A stretch of 64,000 bases of DNA from DASVRZ01 sp038230215 (GTDB taxonomy: Bacteria > Verrucomicrobiota > Verrucomicrobiia > Chthoniobacterales > DASVRZ01): the NCBI GenBank assembly GCA_038230215.1, contig JBBRNR010000003.1, forward strand, positions 186,001 to 250,000. The letters run 5' to 3'. Shown in pieces: positions 43,227-51,730 of the stretch. The translations under genes and the position numbers were made by a program. Position 1 is the first letter of the stretch. Every line of letters begins with the position of its first letter. Below the pieces are notes generated by a model. The model worked only from the letters and a program-made list of their open reading frames with translations, was not told where the DNA came from and did not search any database.

Positions 43227-43745
43227 ATGTCCCCCCGCTTTCTGCTCTTTGCTGTTTTCCTGGCGCTTTCCCCCGCCCTGCACGCCCAGTCCAAACCCGT
43301 CACCGAGACCGGTCCGCTCCCGCCGCCCGATCTGACCCTCACTCGCGCCAGCACGATCTTGCATCCCGACGAAACAAAAACCGTCACTCTCTACGACGCC
43401 TCCAAACGCGAGTCCGACGTGCATTATTACAACGCCGACGGCTCTTGGCGCGCCCACATCGTTTACTCACTGGATGCTGACGGAAAGATCAAGTCCGGGC
43501 AGTTTCTCGATCAGAAAGACAAACCCGGCATCCGCAGTTTGTATCGCTACGACGACTCAGATCGCGTGGTCGAGGAGACGCATTACGATCAAGCCGGTGC
43601 CCTCGTGCGCCGCATGGTCTATGAGTACGGCCTTACGGACCAAGTGATGAAAACCGTCGGCTACAATGCGCAAGGCGATGTCATCCGCGTCTGGACTCCC
43701 ACGAGAAAAGGGGGCAGCTCCCCGAAAATCCGCAACCGCCGATAA
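43227..43745 (+). CDS. Secreted YD/RHS-like small protein
   Basis: 172 aa from ATG 43227. The signal peptide is MSPRFLLFAVFLALSPALHA. After a linker, the mature part has short repeats with tyrosine-aspartate pairs, e.g. VTLYDASKRESDVHYYNADG, SLYRYDDSDRVVEETHYDQAG and VYEYGLTDQVMKTVGYNAQGDV. These resemble a few YD/MORN-type units rather than a full Rhs core. Function unknown. Confidence 0.6.
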   Translation: MSPRFLLFAVFLALSPALHAQSKPVTETGPLPPPDLTLTRASTILHPDETKTVTLYDASKRESDVHYYNADGSWRAHIVYSLDADGKIKSGQFLDQKDKPGIRSLYRYDDSDRVVEETHYDQAGALVRRMVYEYGLTDQVMKTVGYNAQGDVIRVWTPTRKGGSSPKIRNRR

Positions 43746-43773
43746 AGGCCTATAAAGGCTGGATAAAGGCTGG
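43742..43773. repeat. Three short tandem repeats ATAAAGGCTGG
   Basis: Three units of about 11 bases (ATAAAGGCCT, ATAAAGGCTGG, ATAAAGGCTGG) overlap the stop codon of the preceding gene. They lie just before the acyltransferase-like gene. No function suggested. Confidence 0.6.
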
Positions 43774-43837
43774 ATATGCGGACGAAGTTTTCGCAGGCTC
43801 TGGGAATGAAACTCGCTTTATAGCGGGTCACATTCTC

Positions 43838-44503
43838 ATGAAGCTCCTCCTCCAACTTCTCGCCTTCGCCCTCCCGTGGAGCCTGCGGCGGATCGTCTTG
43901 GAGAAATGGTGCGATTGCAAGCTGGCCGAGGGGAGTTCCATCGGACTGTCGCTCGTTCTCTGCCGACAGGTGGAACTAGGAAACGGCGCACGGATCGGGC
44001 ATTTCAATTTCCTAAAAAATCTCTCGCTCGTCCAACTCGGCGACCACGCGATCATTAATAACCTCAACTGGATCACCGGCTTTCCGAAGATCGACTCGCC
44101 CCACTTCGCAACCGAGCTGGATCGCGCCCCGGAGCTCATCCTCGGACGCCACGCCGCCATCACGAACCGTCACCTGATCGATTGCACGGCCCGTGTCACC
44201 ATCGGGAGTTACACCACCATCGCTGGCTTCCGCTCCCAGATTCTCACCCACACCATCGACATCGTGGAAGCGCGGCAAACCTCGCGACCGCTCACCATCG
44301 GCGACTACTGTTTCATCGGCACCGACTGCATCTTGCTCGGCGGCAGTGCACTTCCATCGCACTCCGTCCTCGGCGCAAAATCGCTCCTCAACAAGCCCCA
44401 CCTCACCGAGTATCGACTCTACGGAGGCGTGCCCGCGAAGGAACTTTCCGAGCTCCCCGCTGACGCGAAATATTTCCACCGCCAGACCGGATTTGTGGAT
44501 TGA
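43838..44503 (+). CDS. Hexapeptide-repeat acyltransferase-like protein
   Basis: 221 aa with left-handed beta-helix hexapeptide repeats (for example ...VELGNGARIGHFNFL and LILGRHAAITNRHLIDCTARVTIGSYTTIAG), then a capping segment PLTIGDYCFIGTDCILLGGSALPSHSVLGAKSLL and VPAKELSELP. By family it transfers acetyl or other acyl groups to sugars or their precursors. It begins a cluster with a glycosyltransferase and a WcaF-like acetyltransferase, suggesting surface glycan synthesis. Confidence 0.8.
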   Translation: MKLLLQLLAFALPWSLRRIVLEKWCDCKLAEGSSIGLSLVLCRQVELGNGARIGHFNFLKNLSLVQLGDHAIINNLNWITGFPKIDSPHFATELDRAPELILGRHAAITNRHLIDCTARVTIGSYTTIAGFRSQILTHTIDIVEARQTSRPLTIGDYCFIGTDCILLGGSALPSHSVLGAKSLLNKPHLTEYRLYGGVPAKELSELPADAKYFHRQTGFVD

Positions 44504-44511
44504 TTGGTTAG

Positions 44512-45651
44512 ATGAAAATCCTTCACGCCATCTCCTCCATCGACCCGCGTCAGGGTGGCACCAGTGAGGCGGTTTTGCAGTTGAGCCGCGAGGCCGTTCG
44601 CCAGGGACATGATGTCGAGATCGCCAGCATCGACGATCCATCCTCGGCTTGGATTCGCGATTTCCCGCTGCCGCTCCACGCGCTGGGTCCCGGGAAAACC
44701 GCCTTCCAATACGCGCCCAGGTTCCAGACGTGGCTGAGGGAAAACGTCCGCCGCTTCGACGCTGTTTTCTCCCACGCGCTCTGGCAATACACGGGAGTCG
44801 CAGTGCGATCTGCCTGCCTTGGCGGCGCTAGTCGACATCCCTATTTCGTCTTCCCGCATGGAATGCTCGACCCTTATTTCGACCAGTTCCCTCTCAAGCG
44901 GATGAAGAAAAACCTCTTCTGGCCGTGGGCCGATTACCGTGTCCTACGCGATGCGCGAGCGACCTTTTTCACCTCCGAGGAAGAACGCCTCGGCGCACAT
45001 CGTTCCTTTAAAAGCCTGCGCGGCAACGACATCATCACCCCGCTCGGCATCGACGACCCGCCCGCCTTCGCCCCGACGATGCGCCAGGCCTTTCAGGAAA
45101 AAGTCCCCATGTTAGAAGGCCGTCCGTATCTCCTCTTTCTCGGCCGCATCCATCGCAAAAAAGGCTGCGACCTCCTCCTCCGCGCCTGGTCACAGATCGC
45201 CGCCGGGCACCCCGGTCTCTGCCTCGTCATGGCCGGGCCCGACCAGACCGGCTGGACATCCGAGTTGCGGTCGATTCAGAACGAGCGCGTCTTCTGGTCT
45301 GGCATGTTAGTCGGCGACGCCAAATGGGGCGCGCTGCACGGAGCCGAGGCATTCGTCCTCCCATCGCATCAGGAAAACTTCGGACTCGCCGTCGCCGAAG
45401 CGCTCGCCTGCTCCACGCCCGTGCTCATTTCCAAAAAGGTCAACATCTGGCGCGAAATCACCGAAGCTGGCGGCGGTTTTGCCGATGATAACACCGCAAC
45501 TGGAACGCAAAATCTCCTCACCCGTTTCCTCGCCCTTTCCTACTCCGAAAAATCCGCCCTGCGCCTCGCCGCCCGTGCCACCTTCGAGACCCATTTCCGC
45601 CTCTCCGCCGCCGCCGCCCTCCTCCACCAACACGTCGCCCAACTCCTATGA
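44512..45651 (+). CDS. Glycosyltransferase, GT4/GT-B type
   Basis: 379 aa starting eight bases behind the acyltransferase gene. The N-terminal SIDPRQGGTSEAVLQLSREA is a Rossmann-like donor/acceptor region. The C-terminal domain contains GRPYLLFLGRIHRKKGCDLLLRAW and the GT4 signature EAFVLPSHQENFGLAVAEALACSTPVLIS with its E-x7-E. It adds a sugar to a lipid- or protein-linked acceptor. Probably co-transcribed with the flanking acyltransferases. Confidence 0.88.
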   Translation: MKILHAISSIDPRQGGTSEAVLQLSREAVRQGHDVEIASIDDPSSAWIRDFPLPLHALGPGKTAFQYAPRFQTWLRENVRRFDAVFSHALWQYTGVAVRSACLGGASRHPYFVFPHGMLDPYFDQFPLKRMKKNLFWPWADYRVLRDARATFFTSEEERLGAHRSFKSLRGNDIITPLGIDDPPAFAPTMRQAFQEKVPMLEGRPYLLFLGRIHRKKGCDLLLRAWSQIAAGHPGLCLVMAGPDQTGWTSELRSIQNERVFWSGMLVGDAKWGALHGAEAFVLPSHQENFGLAVAEALACSTPVLISKKVNIWREITEAGGGFADDNTATGTQNLLTRFLALSYSEKSALRLAARATFETHFRLSAAAALLHQHVAQLL

Positions 45652-45668
45652 AAACGCACACGCATCCC

Positions 45669-45812
45669 GGGGAGCGCGGGCTTCCCCCCCGCAGTCTTTG
45701 GCATCCTGCCAAAGACATTTGTGCCGGGCAGACCGCCTTTCCAAACACCCACCTGAGTGAAAACCTTTCCGGCAGGATGCCGAAAAGAACGGGCTGGAAG
45801 CCCGCGCTCCCC
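45669..45812. repeat. Nested inverted-repeat element between glycosyltransferase and acetyltransferase
   Basis: Perfect 17-bp outer arms (45669-45685 and 45796-45812; GGGGAGCGCGGGCTTCC) and perfect 11-bp inner arms (GGCATCCTGCC at 45700-45710, reverse at 45771-45781). It resembles family 1 in the GGGAGCGC end but has a different core. It separates two genes of the glycan cluster. Confidence 0.88.
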
Positions 45813-45820
45813 ATTACCTT

Positions 45821-46363
45821 ATGAAAAGCGCCCTGCCCGACTTCCCCTCCCCTTGGACCTTTCGCCAGAAAGTCGTCATCTTCCTCTGGGACATCGCCTG
45901 GGCCGTCCTCTGCTCCTGGACCCCGAAACCCTTCAATAAATGGCGTCTTCTCATCCTGCGCCTTTTCGGAGTCAAAATCGACGGCATCCCCTTCGTCCAC
46001 CCGCGCGCCCGCATCCAAATCCCCTGGAACCTCACCCTCCACGACCGCGCCTGCCTCGGCGACCGCGCCAACGCCTATTCCTTGGGCGAGATCGAACTCG
46101 GCATCGCCAGCACCATCGCGCAGGAATGTTACCTCTGCACCGGCACCCACGACATGCAGGACCGCACCCGCCCGCTCCTCACCGCCAAAATCACCATCGG
46201 CGACTGGGCCTTCCTCGGCGCGCGCACCTTCGTCCTACCCGGAGTCACCATTGGAAACAACTGCGTCGTCGGCGCCTGCTCCGTCGTCAGCAAAGACCTC
46301 CCCCCCGACTGCTACGCCATCGGCACCCCCGCCACAGTCCGCCGCACCAAGCCGCCGCTCTGA
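45821..46363 (+). CDS. WcaF-like colanic acid/exopolysaccharide acetyltransferase
   Basis: 180 aa. The N-terminal PSPWTFRQKVVIFLWDIAW and the WAVLCSWTPKPFNKWRLLILRLFGVKI stretch are typical of the WcaF family. The hexapeptide repeat part has IPWNLTLHDRACLGDRANAYSLGEIELG and AFLGARTFVLPGVTIGNNCVVGACSVVSKDLP. It O-acetylates sugars of surface polysaccharide. With its two upstream neighbours it forms a small glycan-modification operon interrupted by a repeat. Confidence 0.9.
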   Translation: MKSALPDFPSPWTFRQKVVIFLWDIAWAVLCSWTPKPFNKWRLLILRLFGVKIDGIPFVHPRARIQIPWNLTLHDRACLGDRANAYSLGEIELGIASTIAQECYLCTGTHDMQDRTRPLLTAKITIGDWAFLGARTFVLPGVTIGNNCVVGACSVVSKDLPPDCYAIGTPATVRRTKPPL

Positions 46364-46540
46364 AAATCTCATCATCATCAAACTCATTCTTCCTGGCATC
46401 ACATTCATCCACTGCAAACTGGGACGACACCGCCGATCTCGCTAAGAGGGCGGCTAAAAAGTCGTGCGTGATTCGCCAACTTCGAGTGTCCCTGACGTAA
46501 ACATTTGCCGAATCCCGACGCCTTCTTTTATTCTGGCGGC

Positions 46541-46909
46541 GTGCGATTTACTCAACGTCATCCATTTCCAGTGGTGGCTTATTTTGAGAAAGTGGTGGCT
46601 GTCTCCTTCGCCTTTCCAGCAGCCTTCCTGCACGAGATGGTGTCGCCTCCTATGGAGATCGATACTTATGAAGGTTGGGGGTTTGTCACCGTGGCCATGG
46701 TCTGGACCCGGCATCTGCGTCCGGCTGGCTTTCCAAAATGTCTCGGACGAGATTTCTTTCTCGCGGGCTATCGCATTTTTACCCGGTTACAAGACGGGAA
46801 AAGAAAACTGCGCGGACTCCAGATTCTGCGCAGCGAAACTGACAAGCGGAGCATGGTCTGGCTGGGTAATTGGCTCACTGGCAATCGCTCTGAGGATTTA
46901 AACTCGTAG
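46541..46909 (+). CDS. DUF2071-like protein, C-terminally truncated
   Basis: From GTG 46541 the frame gives about 122 aa, RFTQRHPFPVVAYF...LDTYEGWGFVTVAM-type, then RDFFLAGYRIFTRLQDGKRKLRGLQILRSETDKRSMVWLGN. This is the N-terminal half of a DUF2071 (YqjF-like) family that normally has about 240 aa. It ends abruptly after LTGNRSEDLNS. No frame continues the family sequence, so the rest has been deleted. It is followed by the decayed winged-helix region. Confidence 0.6.
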   Translation: MRFTQRHPFPVVAYFEKVVAVSFAFPAAFLHEMVSPPMEIDTYEGWGFVTVAMVWTRHLRPAGFPKCLGRDFFLAGYRIFTRLQDGKRKLRGLQILRSETDKRSMVWLGNWLTGNRSEDLNS

Positions 46910-47047
46910 ATTTGCCAGAGAAAGGGGGTGGCAACCCAATACATCCAGAGAACCTGCCAATGGGGTTCCTTCTTAAAAGTTATCCCCAGTTCCTTTTTTG
47001 AAGAAATGTTTCTCTTTGGGTTATTCATTGCATTTATCACTGTATTA
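46910..47047. other. Non-coding debris between DUF2071 remnant and decayed winged-helix gene
   Basis: About 140 bases with no convincing gene. A minus-strand frame through here (KELGITFKKEPHWQVLWMYW) may be a further fragment of the decayed winged-helix gene, out of frame with the rest. Confidence 0.35.
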
Positions 47048-47501
47048 CTATGTGGAACTTTTGTTCCTGGGGGGCTGGCATCTGAGTTCCAACCTCCAGG
47101 AACTTTTGTTCATACCCCCCCCTGAAGGATCGTTCCTACCATTTCCCCTTTTTTTGACGCGAAACTTTTCCATCAAGTCCACGCGATCCTCTTGTAGTTT
47201 TCGCATCTGGGCGGGCTTGGCGTAAGCATAACGATTGGTGACATGAATGGTTCGCTGATTTCTATTTTCAACGATGACCGTGATACACCCCTTCTTCTTG
47301 AGTGAGGCAACGTATTTGCCGATACTCCGTTATGGCGGAGCGTCGCACATCACTCCGTGATTCAATGGAAATTAACCACGGCCAATAAAATCTTTTTTCC
47401 GTTGCTAAGGCATGAAGCACGTTTTTTCTGCATCTCGCGGCCCGGTTGCGCGCCGGAACCTCCCCTCCTTGTCTGCCAGCGGACAGGAATAGAGCATTCA
47501 T
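47048..47501 (-). pseudogene. Decayed winged-helix replication/regulator-like gene
   Basis: On the minus strand a first frame (about 47501-47312) contains LHALATEKRFYWPWLISIES and RRSAITEYRQ. A second frame (47311-47048) continues as VASLKKKGCITVIVENRNQR, then TIHVTNRYAYAKPAQMRKL and MEKFRVKKR. Together they read as a winged-helix domain (AT-hook-like 'SAITEYRQYVASLKKKG' wing) broken by a frameshift, followed by a glycine/asparagine-rich tail (GRNDPSGGGMNKSSW). The tail holds a run of eight G (47115-47122). Two GGAACTTTTGTTC direct repeats lie within the tail on the plus strand. I infer a dead gene of the kind found in plasmid or phage replication modules. Confidence 0.45.
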
Positions 47502-47505
47502 TCCG

Positions 47506-48075
47506 ATGAAAAATCAATTCGACACCGACCCTCGCAATGCTGAGGAGATCATTCGCCGCAATGTTTCTACAATTGCCGAACTGGAAAAAAAAGCCGATGT
47601 AGGCCGCACCATCAGCGACCTGCTGGCCGAGCGCATTAACCGGTTTTGTGGCTCCATGGTCTTCGTGTGGGTGCATTTGTTTTGGTTTATTTTCTGGATC
47701 GCGATGAACACGTTTTCGAGCCATCGCTTCGATCCATTCCCCTTTAATTTTTTAACCCTGATGGTTTCCCTAGAGGCAATTTTTCTTTCAACGTTTATCC
47801 TGATCTCGGAAAACCGGCGCAGTGCACTTGATGATCGACGCAACCATCTCGATCTACAAATTAACCTTCTTTCCGAACAGGAAAATACTAAGATGCTCAG
47901 CCTCCTTCACGAGATTGCCGTCAAGGTGGGTATACCCTTTAATAAAAGCCTCACCGCCCTCGAAGAAGAAACGAAACCCGAGACTCTCATGCAGCATATT
48001 GATGCTCTCCAGAAAAAAGAATCTGACAACCAGCGCCTGCCTACAAAAAAAACCGCACCTCGTAAAAAGCAGTAA
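47506..48075 (+). CDS. DUF1003 family membrane protein
   Basis: 189 aa from ATG 47506. The DUF1003 core is clear: ADVGRTISDLLAERINRFCGSMVFVWVH, HLFWFIFWIAMNTF, FDPFPFNFLTLMVSLEAIFLSTFILISENR, two transmembrane helices and a helix-rich C-terminus. Function unknown; members are inner-membrane proteins sometimes linked to acid or other stress. The YciE-like gene and the amylase follow on the same strand. Confidence 0.88.
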   Translation: MKNQFDTDPRNAEEIIRRNVSTIAELEKKADVGRTISDLLAERINRFCGSMVFVWVHLFWFIFWIAMNTFSSHRFDPFPFNFLTLMVSLEAIFLSTFILISENRRSALDDRRNHLDLQINLLSEQENTKMLSLLHEIAVKVGIPFNKSLTALEEETKPETLMQHIDALQKKESDNQRLPTKKTAPRKKQ

Positions 48076-48178
48076 GTGAATTGAAGGAACTGGCAGAATT
48101 ATTTTTTGATTTTGGCACAATCAATTTTTGGAATTTGCGCGTATTTCCATTTGTTAAACAACCTAACAACCAAATAAC

Positions 48179-48670
48179 ATGAAACTCGAAACACTCAAAG
48201 ACCTCTACATTGTTGAACTAAAAGACCTCTATAGCGCAGAGAAGCAAATCATTAAGGCTCTCCCCAAAATGGTGAAAGCCGCCACCAGCGAAGAGCTGAA
48301 GGCGGGCTTTCAAAAACACCTCGAAGAAACTAAAATACAGGCCCAGCGTCTGGAAACTATTTTGGGAGACCTTGGCCAAACCACACGCGGGCCCAAGTGC
48401 AAAGGCATGGAAGGTGTCCTTGCTGAGGGGGACGAAATGATTGAGGAAGAAGCAGATGATGAAGTGCGGGACGCGGGCCTTATTTCTGCGGCCCAGCGTG
48501 TTGAACATTACGAAATGGCGGGGTATGGCTGCGCTCGCACTTACGCCGAATTGTTAGGGGAGAAAGATGGCGCTAAGCTATTGCAAACCACTCTGTCAGA
48601 AGAAGCAGCCACAGATCTCAAGCTGACAAAGCTTGCGACGACCACGATTAATTTGGCAGCCAACAAGTAA
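48179..48670 (+). CDS. YciE-like ferritin-family protein (DUF892)
   Basis: 163 aa with the DUF892 features: LKDLYIVELKDLYSAEKQIIKALPKMVKAA, IQAQRLETILGDLGQTTRGPKCKGMEGVLAE, AAQRVEHYEMAGYGCARTYAELLG. Conserved glutamates and histidine for a di-iron site are present (E in YSAEKQ, E/H in RVEHYE). The proteins are stress-related in enterobacteria. Here it precedes an amylase gene, and its stop (48670) lies 10 bases before the amylase ATG. Confidence 0.92.
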   Translation: MKLETLKDLYIVELKDLYSAEKQIIKALPKMVKAATSEELKAGFQKHLEETKIQAQRLETILGDLGQTTRGPKCKGMEGVLAEGDEMIEEEADDEVRDAGLISAAQRVEHYEMAGYGCARTYAELLGEKDGAKLLQTTLSEEAATDLKLTKLATTTINLAANK

Positions 48671-48680
48671 GTTTTCGCGA

Positions 48681-50507
48681 ATGGCCACTGTCATCCCGGG
48701 CGCGGCAGAAGCTCCTGCCGCGCTTTCAGTTTCCGATACCGACTTTCGAGGAGAGACGATCTATTTCATTGTGGTGGATCGTTTTTTTGACGGCAACCCG
48801 AATAATATGGGTCAGCGTCAGGACTTGAATGATCCTTCACATCAGGATTGGGGGAAGTATTGGGGCGGTGATTTACAGGGAGTGCTCGATAAGCTCGATT
48901 ATCTGCAAGGCATGGGGGTAACGGCTATTTGGGTGACACCCCTGTTCGAGCAAGTTGAAGGGCTGGTCGATGGCCATGCTCCAAATCATGGATATTGGGC
49001 GCAGGATTTCAAACGAATCAATGAGCGTTGGGTCAATTCTCCCGAGGAAGTTCGCCTATTCTCCCAGGAGAATACGATCTTCGACAAACTCATTGCCGAA
49101 CTACACCGGCGTGGAATGAAGTTTATCCTCGATATCGTTTGCAACCACAGCACACCACCAACTGATGTCGGCACCGGGAAACTCTACAACGATGGCGAAT
49201 TGATTGCCGATCATAACGACGACAAGCGGAACTGGTATCATCACTACGGCGAGGTCACCAACTGGGAGGATGAGTGGCAGGTGCAAAATTGTGATCTTTG
49301 CGGTCTGGCCACTTTCAATGAGAATAACCTAGAATACCGCGACTACATAAAAGGTGCGATTCAACTCTGGCTTGATCGCGGAGTGGATGCCCTGCGTATT
49401 GATACGGTGAAGCACATGCCGGAATGGTTCTGGCAGGAGTTTACCTCAGACATGCAATCTTCCAAGCCTTCGATTTTCATCTTTGGTGAGTGGATTCATA
49501 GCTCGCCCAAAAACGAAACCTCGGTTCATTTTGCCAATTACTCGGGGATGACAATCTTGGATTTTGGATTCAGTCAAGCTATCCGCGATTGTCTCGGCGA
49601 ACGCAAAGCGGACGGGTTTCAGCTCGTCCACGAGATCATCGAAATGGATGGCGTTTATCGCGGTGCAAATGATTTGGTGACCTTTTTTGAAAACCACGAC
49701 ATGCCGCGCTTGCAATCGCTAGGAGCGGATAACGACATGTTGCGGCTTGCTACGGTTCTCATCTTAACCTCACGCGGCATTCCGTGTCTTTATTATGGAA
49801 GTGAGCAGTATCTGCACGACGATACAGACGGCGGCAATGATCCTTACAACCGTCCGATGATGTCGAATTGGACGATGGATACAGACATTTACCGCGTCAC
49901 TTCCATTCTCTCTGCCGAACGCGCCACCAACTCCGCGCTGCAATTTGGAAGGCAAAAGGAGAAATATGTCACTGCCGACATTTACGCTTATACCCGCACT
50001 TATCGCGATTGGACATGTCTCATCGTACTTAACAGGGGTGGCGCTAGCACCATTGCCATCTCGGAGACGTGGTTGCCAGACGGCACCTATGAGTGTCTGC
50101 TTACGGGTCAGACGATTCATGTCGCTGAAGGGAGTGCCCACCAATTTGAGTTGAAAGGTTGCGACGCGTTAGTCTTCGCGAGTCGGGGTTCGGCGGTCCA
50201 GGCGACGAGTTTAGTGCGTATTCAGCTAAACGGAGTCGCAACCAATCCGGGGGATACCGTTGTGGTTTCTGGCAACTGTGCGGAGTTGGGAAAATGGGAC
50301 CTCAGTCTAGCGTTTAGGCTCGAATATGTGAATGCCAACACTTGGTTTGGTGAAATCGCTTTTGAAGAAAGTGCAGGCCAATCCATAGCTTACAAATTGA
50401 TAGTGCTCCCGATGGAGGGCGCCCCTCTTCGAGAAAATCGCACTACTAGGCGACGTCTCATTGCACAGAAAGGCATTACGAAGTGGCGTGACGTTTGGGA
50501 GGAATAA
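48681..50507 (+). CDS. Alpha-amylase family glycosidase with C-terminal CBM20
   Basis: 608 aa from ATG 48681. The GH13 catalytic regions are FILDIVCNH, GVDALRIDTVKHM (nucleophile D), IFIFGEWIH (acid/base E) and TFFENHDMPR (third D). The order and the CGTase-like arrangement with the CBM20 at the end (VRIQLNGVATNPGDTVVVSG, GNCAELGKWD) indicate a maltogenic-amylase or cyclomaltodextrin-glucanotransferase-like enzyme. No signal peptide is seen (ATVIPGAAEAPAALSVSDTD), so it may act inside the cell, on glycogen or starch, unless export is atypical. The DUF1003 and YciE neighbours are unrelated by known pathway. Confidence 0.85.
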   Translation: MATVIPGAAEAPAALSVSDTDFRGETIYFIVVDRFFDGNPNNMGQRQDLNDPSHQDWGKYWGGDLQGVLDKLDYLQGMGVTAIWVTPLFEQVEGLVDGHAPNHGYWAQDFKRINERWVNSPEEVRLFSQENTIFDKLIAELHRRGMKFILDIVCNHSTPPTDVGTGKLYNDGELIADHNDDKRNWYHHYGEVTNWEDEWQVQNCDLCGLATFNENNLEYRDYIKGAIQLWLDRGVDALRIDTVKHMPEWFWQEFTSDMQSSKPSIFIFGEWIHSSPKNETSVHFANYSGMTILDFGFSQAIRDCLGERKADGFQLVHEIIEMDGVYRGANDLVTFFENHDMPRLQSLGADNDMLRLATVLILTSRGIPCLYYGSEQYLHDDTDGGNDPYNRPMMSNWTMDTDIYRVTSILSAERATNSALQFGRQKEKYVTADIYAYTRTYRDWTCLIVLNRGGASTIAISETWLPDGTYECLLTGQTIHVAEGSAHQFELKGCDALVFASRGSAVQATSLVRIQLNGVATNPGDTVVVSGNCAELGKWDLSLAFRLEYVNANTWFGEIAFEESAGQSIAYKLIVLPMEGAPLRENRTTRRRLIAQKGITKWRDVWEE

Positions 50508-50525
50508 CAAGCGGGTCTGCGGAAT

Positions 50526-50693
50526 TCATAACATGTAGATGTATGAACTCTTAACAAAATGCCAGCCCTTGTGACCTTGTTTCTGTGCATTAGAAAGCCT
50601 ATGCGGGAGTTTATTGATGAGCGTGTAATCATTCGCATGGAGCGTTGCCCCACAACAAAGCCCAAGCAGAAAGAGGAAGGCTTGAAGGGTCAT
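50526..50693 (-). CDS. Possible small exported peptide
   Basis: 55 codons from ATG 50693. It has an N-terminal hydrophobic stretch (LQAFLFLLGLCCGATLHA) that could be a signal peptide, then an ordinary hydrophilic end (GHKGWHFVKSSYIYML). Low GC. No ribosome-binding site is evident and the end looks truncated, so it may be a gene fragment. Confidence 0.3.
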   Translation of the reverse strand: MTLQAFLFLLGLCCGATLHANDYTLINKLPHRLSNAQKQGHKGWHFVKSSYIYML

Positions 50694-50755
50694 CGAGTTA
50701 TTGTCTAATGATCTCACGATCAAGCTGGCAACCTATTCACTTTCCGTTGCCTGCC

Positions 50756-51730
50756 TTACGCTGTCCAGGTTTGCACGGGGCCGGGGGTGCTGCTGCCGGT
50801 GCTGTTGCGGGCTTGCAACCAGAGTTGATAGGTCTGCCCGGTTGGAAAGGTGATCGTCGCGGGGATCGTCACACTCATCTCCTCGCGGGCTCCGAGGGCG
50901 ATCAATTCATTGGCTCCGCCCTCGCCAAGACGCCAGGCTTCGAGTCGGGTCGCTCTGTCGGGCAGGGCGCTGGTGGATAAGGTGCGCGCGGCGGGGTTCC
51001 AAACCGTGGTGGCGGGCGCAGCGGGCACCGGTTGCACGGGGGTGCGCAATACATTGATGTCGAAGAGCGTGTCCACCTGGGCGGGGTCGGCTTGAAAGAC
51101 AGACATCCCGAGTCCCGTCATGCCGTAGAGGGCGTCGGCACTGGCGACGCGGAGGGGTTCCATCGCATTCTGGGCGTTGTCGGCGGCGGTCATTTTCGTG
51201 GTTTGCGAGGTGCGCAGGGCGCGGGTGGCAGTGGACCAGGAGGTGACGGTGTTGCCGAGGGCGATGAGCGCGGGCTTGCCGACTTGCTCGGAGAGGCGGG
51301 TGCCGAAATCGCGCAGGGCGTCGAGCTGTTCGTCGAGGGTGCCGGCGGTGAGCGTTTCGCGTCCCTTGGGCAGGAGATACAGGTAGGTGGGGCCGTTGTA
51401 GGCGATGATGCTGCGAATGGTGCTGTCCCAGGTTTCCAACGGGCTGTTGGTGTCGGCGTTGGGCTTGCGGGTGAGGCTCTGGAGCCGGTCGGTAAAGGCG
51501 TAAGTGGCGCTTACTTGGGCGGCAAAGGTGTTGGTCGCAGTGCTTTCGGCGGTGTTCCAACTGGCAACGGCGGCGGCGATGGCGGTCTGCGCGGGTGCGA
51601 GCGCAGGATGCAGCAAGGCGGCGGCGGTGATGCGAGGCAGGGTGGAATCGAGCAGCTCGCTCATGAGCGGCAGCCGCCCGGTGGTGGCGGAGTCAAACTG
51701 GTTTTCGGCGTATTTGGAGAGTGAGGACAT
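50756..51730 (-). CDS. Hypothetical protein with helical body and C-terminal FN3-like domain
   Basis: 324 aa from ATG 51730, which lies in an AT-rich patch. The first 200 residues are an alanine-rich helical body (SSLSKYAENQFDSATTGRLP, FGTRLSEQVGKPALIALGNT) without a signal peptide. The C-terminal 90 residues (APATTVWNPAARTLSTSALPDRATRLEAWRLGE...FPTGQTYQLWLQARNSTGSSTPG) resemble a fibronectin-type or bacterial adhesion beta-sandwich. Paralogues of this arrangement occur in verrucomicrobial genomes (recollection). Function unknown. Confidence 0.65.
   Translation of the reverse strand: MSSLSKYAENQFDSATTGRLPLMSELLDSTLPRITAAALLHPALAPAQTAIAAAVASWNTAESTATNTFAAQVSATYAFTDRLQSLTRKPNADTNSPLETWDSTIRSIIAYNGPTYLYLLPKGRETLTAGTLDEQLDALRDFGTRLSEQVGKPALIALGNTVTSWSTATRALRTSQTTKMTAADNAQNAMEPLRVASADALYGMTGLGMSVFQADPAQVDTLFDINVLRTPVQPVPAAPATTVWNPAARTLSTSALPDRATRLEAWRLGEGGANELIALGAREEMSVTIPATITFPTGQTYQLWLQARNSTGSSTPGPVQTWTA

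Noticed and set aside
51032..51724. 230-codon plus-strand frame, glycine rich
   Set aside because: Complement of the alanine/threonine-rich helical-body protein; composition explains it.
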